5,628 bases of DNA, from positions 1 to 5,628 of the forward strand of contig JAJYJF010000172.1 of the NCBI GenBank assembly GCA_021796375.1, given 5' to 3'. Below, piece by piece: positions 5,059-5,628 of the stretch. The notes beneath the pieces are model-generated. The model did no database searches and had not been told where the DNA came from. It saw only the letters and a program-made list of their open reading frames with translations. The stretch is from Chloroflexota bacterium. GTDB taxonomy: Bacteria; Chloroflexota; Anaerolineae; Anaerolineales; Anaerolineaceae. How positions within the stretch are numbered: position 1 is the stretch's first letter; every line of letters starts with the position of its first letter. A program made the translations under genes and the position numbers.

Positions 5059-5628
5059 TCAGGACGTGAAGGTCCACGAGCTGACGACCGTCTCAAAAAT
5101 CTGCTGCAGGTCCGCCTGGATGGTAGGGAGTGAATTATCCCAGGGCTGGAAGCTGATGAGGTAAGCTTTGCCCGCGTGTCCAAGCAGCAGGGCTCGCCAA
5201 GGAGGCGGACCAGCGAACCCATCCAGCAGGAAAGCCGGGTAGCCCTTCTCCAGCGTGATCTCGGTTTTGGACGGGGACCCGCCGGCGCTGTTTTGGGCGA
5301 TGATTTCATCGGCATAATCTTGAATGCTCTTCCCCTGCAGATCCTCGAAGGTGATGGTCATCGCCCCGCCGTTCGAACTGGTCCCCGAGGTGGTGGGAAG
5401 CGTGCGGAGGATGATCGCCTTGGAGGGGTAGACGTAAAAGCTGGATGGAAAGAGAAAGCAGAATCCCCCCTCCGCGCCCCCGTAGCGAATCTCGTCCCCC
5501 ACGGAAGGCGGGCAGGGCGTCGGGATCGGGCTGGGAGTGAACCGCACGCCCGGAGCCGGGTTGTTTTCGGGGGTCAGGGTTGGCCGGGCAGGGCCGGTTC
5601 CCGAGAGAGAACACCCCCCAATAAGACC
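5059..5628 (-). CDS. Probable lipoprotein of unknown function, N-terminus cut by the right edge
   Basis: The frame is open from the right edge to TGA at 5059-5061, giving 189 visible residues. The first are GLIGGC, which ends as a lipobox (L-I-G-G-C, cysteine codon at 5611-5613), so this is read as a signal peptidase II substrate whose hydrophobic signal segment lies outside the window. A GTG codon at 5547 could be mistaken for a start, but it lies within the mature chain. After the cysteine comes a Pro/Thr/Ser-rich tether (to about residue 43) with PTLTPENNPAPG and TPSPIPTPCPP. The remaining part looks like a small alpha/beta domain: GGFCFLFPSSFYVYPS (51-69 region), a segment around ITFEDLQGKSIQDYADEI, TLEKGYPAFLLDG (125-137), ALLLGHAGKAYLISFQPWD (146-164) and a C-terminal helix ending in SWTF (184-187). 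The 'GKAYlisF...SWTF' ending recalls PsbP/DcrB-like extracytoplasmic domains, but this is only a resemblance. Function unknown. Confidence 0.8.
   Translation of the reverse strand, partial: GLIGGCSLSGTGPARPTLTPENNPAPGVRFTPSPIPTPCPPSVGDEIRYGGAEGGFCFLFPSSFYVYPSKAIILRTLPTTSGTSSNGGAMTITFEDLQGKSIQDYADEIIAQNSAGGSPSKTEITLEKGYPAFLLDGFAGPPPWRALLLGHAGKAYLISFQPWDNSLPTIQADLQQIFETVVSSWTFTS

Noticed and set aside
5306..5614. Minus-strand open frame of 102 residues overlapping the lipoprotein gene in another frame
   Set aside because: Its product is His/Arg/Pro-rich without a pattern, while the neighbouring frame has a lipobox, a tether and a patterned domain.
1..5628. CRISPR array, tRNA, insertion sequence or toxin-antitoxin pair
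   Set aside because: No spaced direct repeats, cloverleaf pattern, transposase motif, terminal inverted repeats or typical small gene pair were found on reading both strands.

Overview
The window is GC-rich, with short AT-rich intergenic stretches. It encodes six proteins, two of them cut by the window edges. The gene content suggests a bacterium from a Chloroflexota (Anaerolineae-like) lineage: a cytosolic PAS/GAF/GGDEF protein, a MEDS-domain sensor, a fused two-domain thioredoxin with a TTG start, a class III-like PPK2, and a lipoprotein with a Pro/Thr-rich tether. This assignment comes from family resemblance only. No rRNA, tRNA, CRISPR array, insertion sequence or phage gene was seen.

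Left part (1-2959, minus strand) is a signalling block. The N-terminal part of a MEDS-domain sensor runs off the left edge. About 200 bp upstream of it lies a 794-residue diguanylate cyclase with two PAS-like domains, two GAF domains and a GGDEF domain whose active site (GGEEF) and product-inhibition site (RHVD) are both intact. The two intergenic regions share an 11-of-12-base motif (TATWCCGATATT).

Middle part (2960-4144, plus strand) is a redox pair transcribed divergently from the cyclase gene. The first gene is a thioredoxin with a degenerate N-terminal thioredoxin-like domain fused to a canonical WCGPC domain; its TTG start is set by a near-perfect Shine-Dalgarno sequence. The second, 8 bases downstream, is a small glutaredoxin-like protein with only one active-site cysteine (CAGT). 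A small inverted repeat spans the junction and suggests translational coupling. The pair ends against the converging PPK2 gene, with a short hairpin between them.

Right part (4145-5628, minus strand) holds a polyphosphate:nucleotide phosphotransferase of the PPK2 family, whose start is best placed at 4948, and upstream of it a lipoprotein of unknown function whose signal peptide is cut by the right edge just before the lipobox cysteine. A TATAAT box lies between these two genes.

The genes do not form one obvious pathway. The layout reads as c-di-GMP/C1-type sensing, thiol redox control, and polyphosphate-based nucleotide recharging placed side by side. I see no clear evidence of a wholly new multi-gene system. 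The most notable points are the paired sensor genes with a shared upstream motif, and the redox pair that combines a degenerate domain with a monothiol partner.
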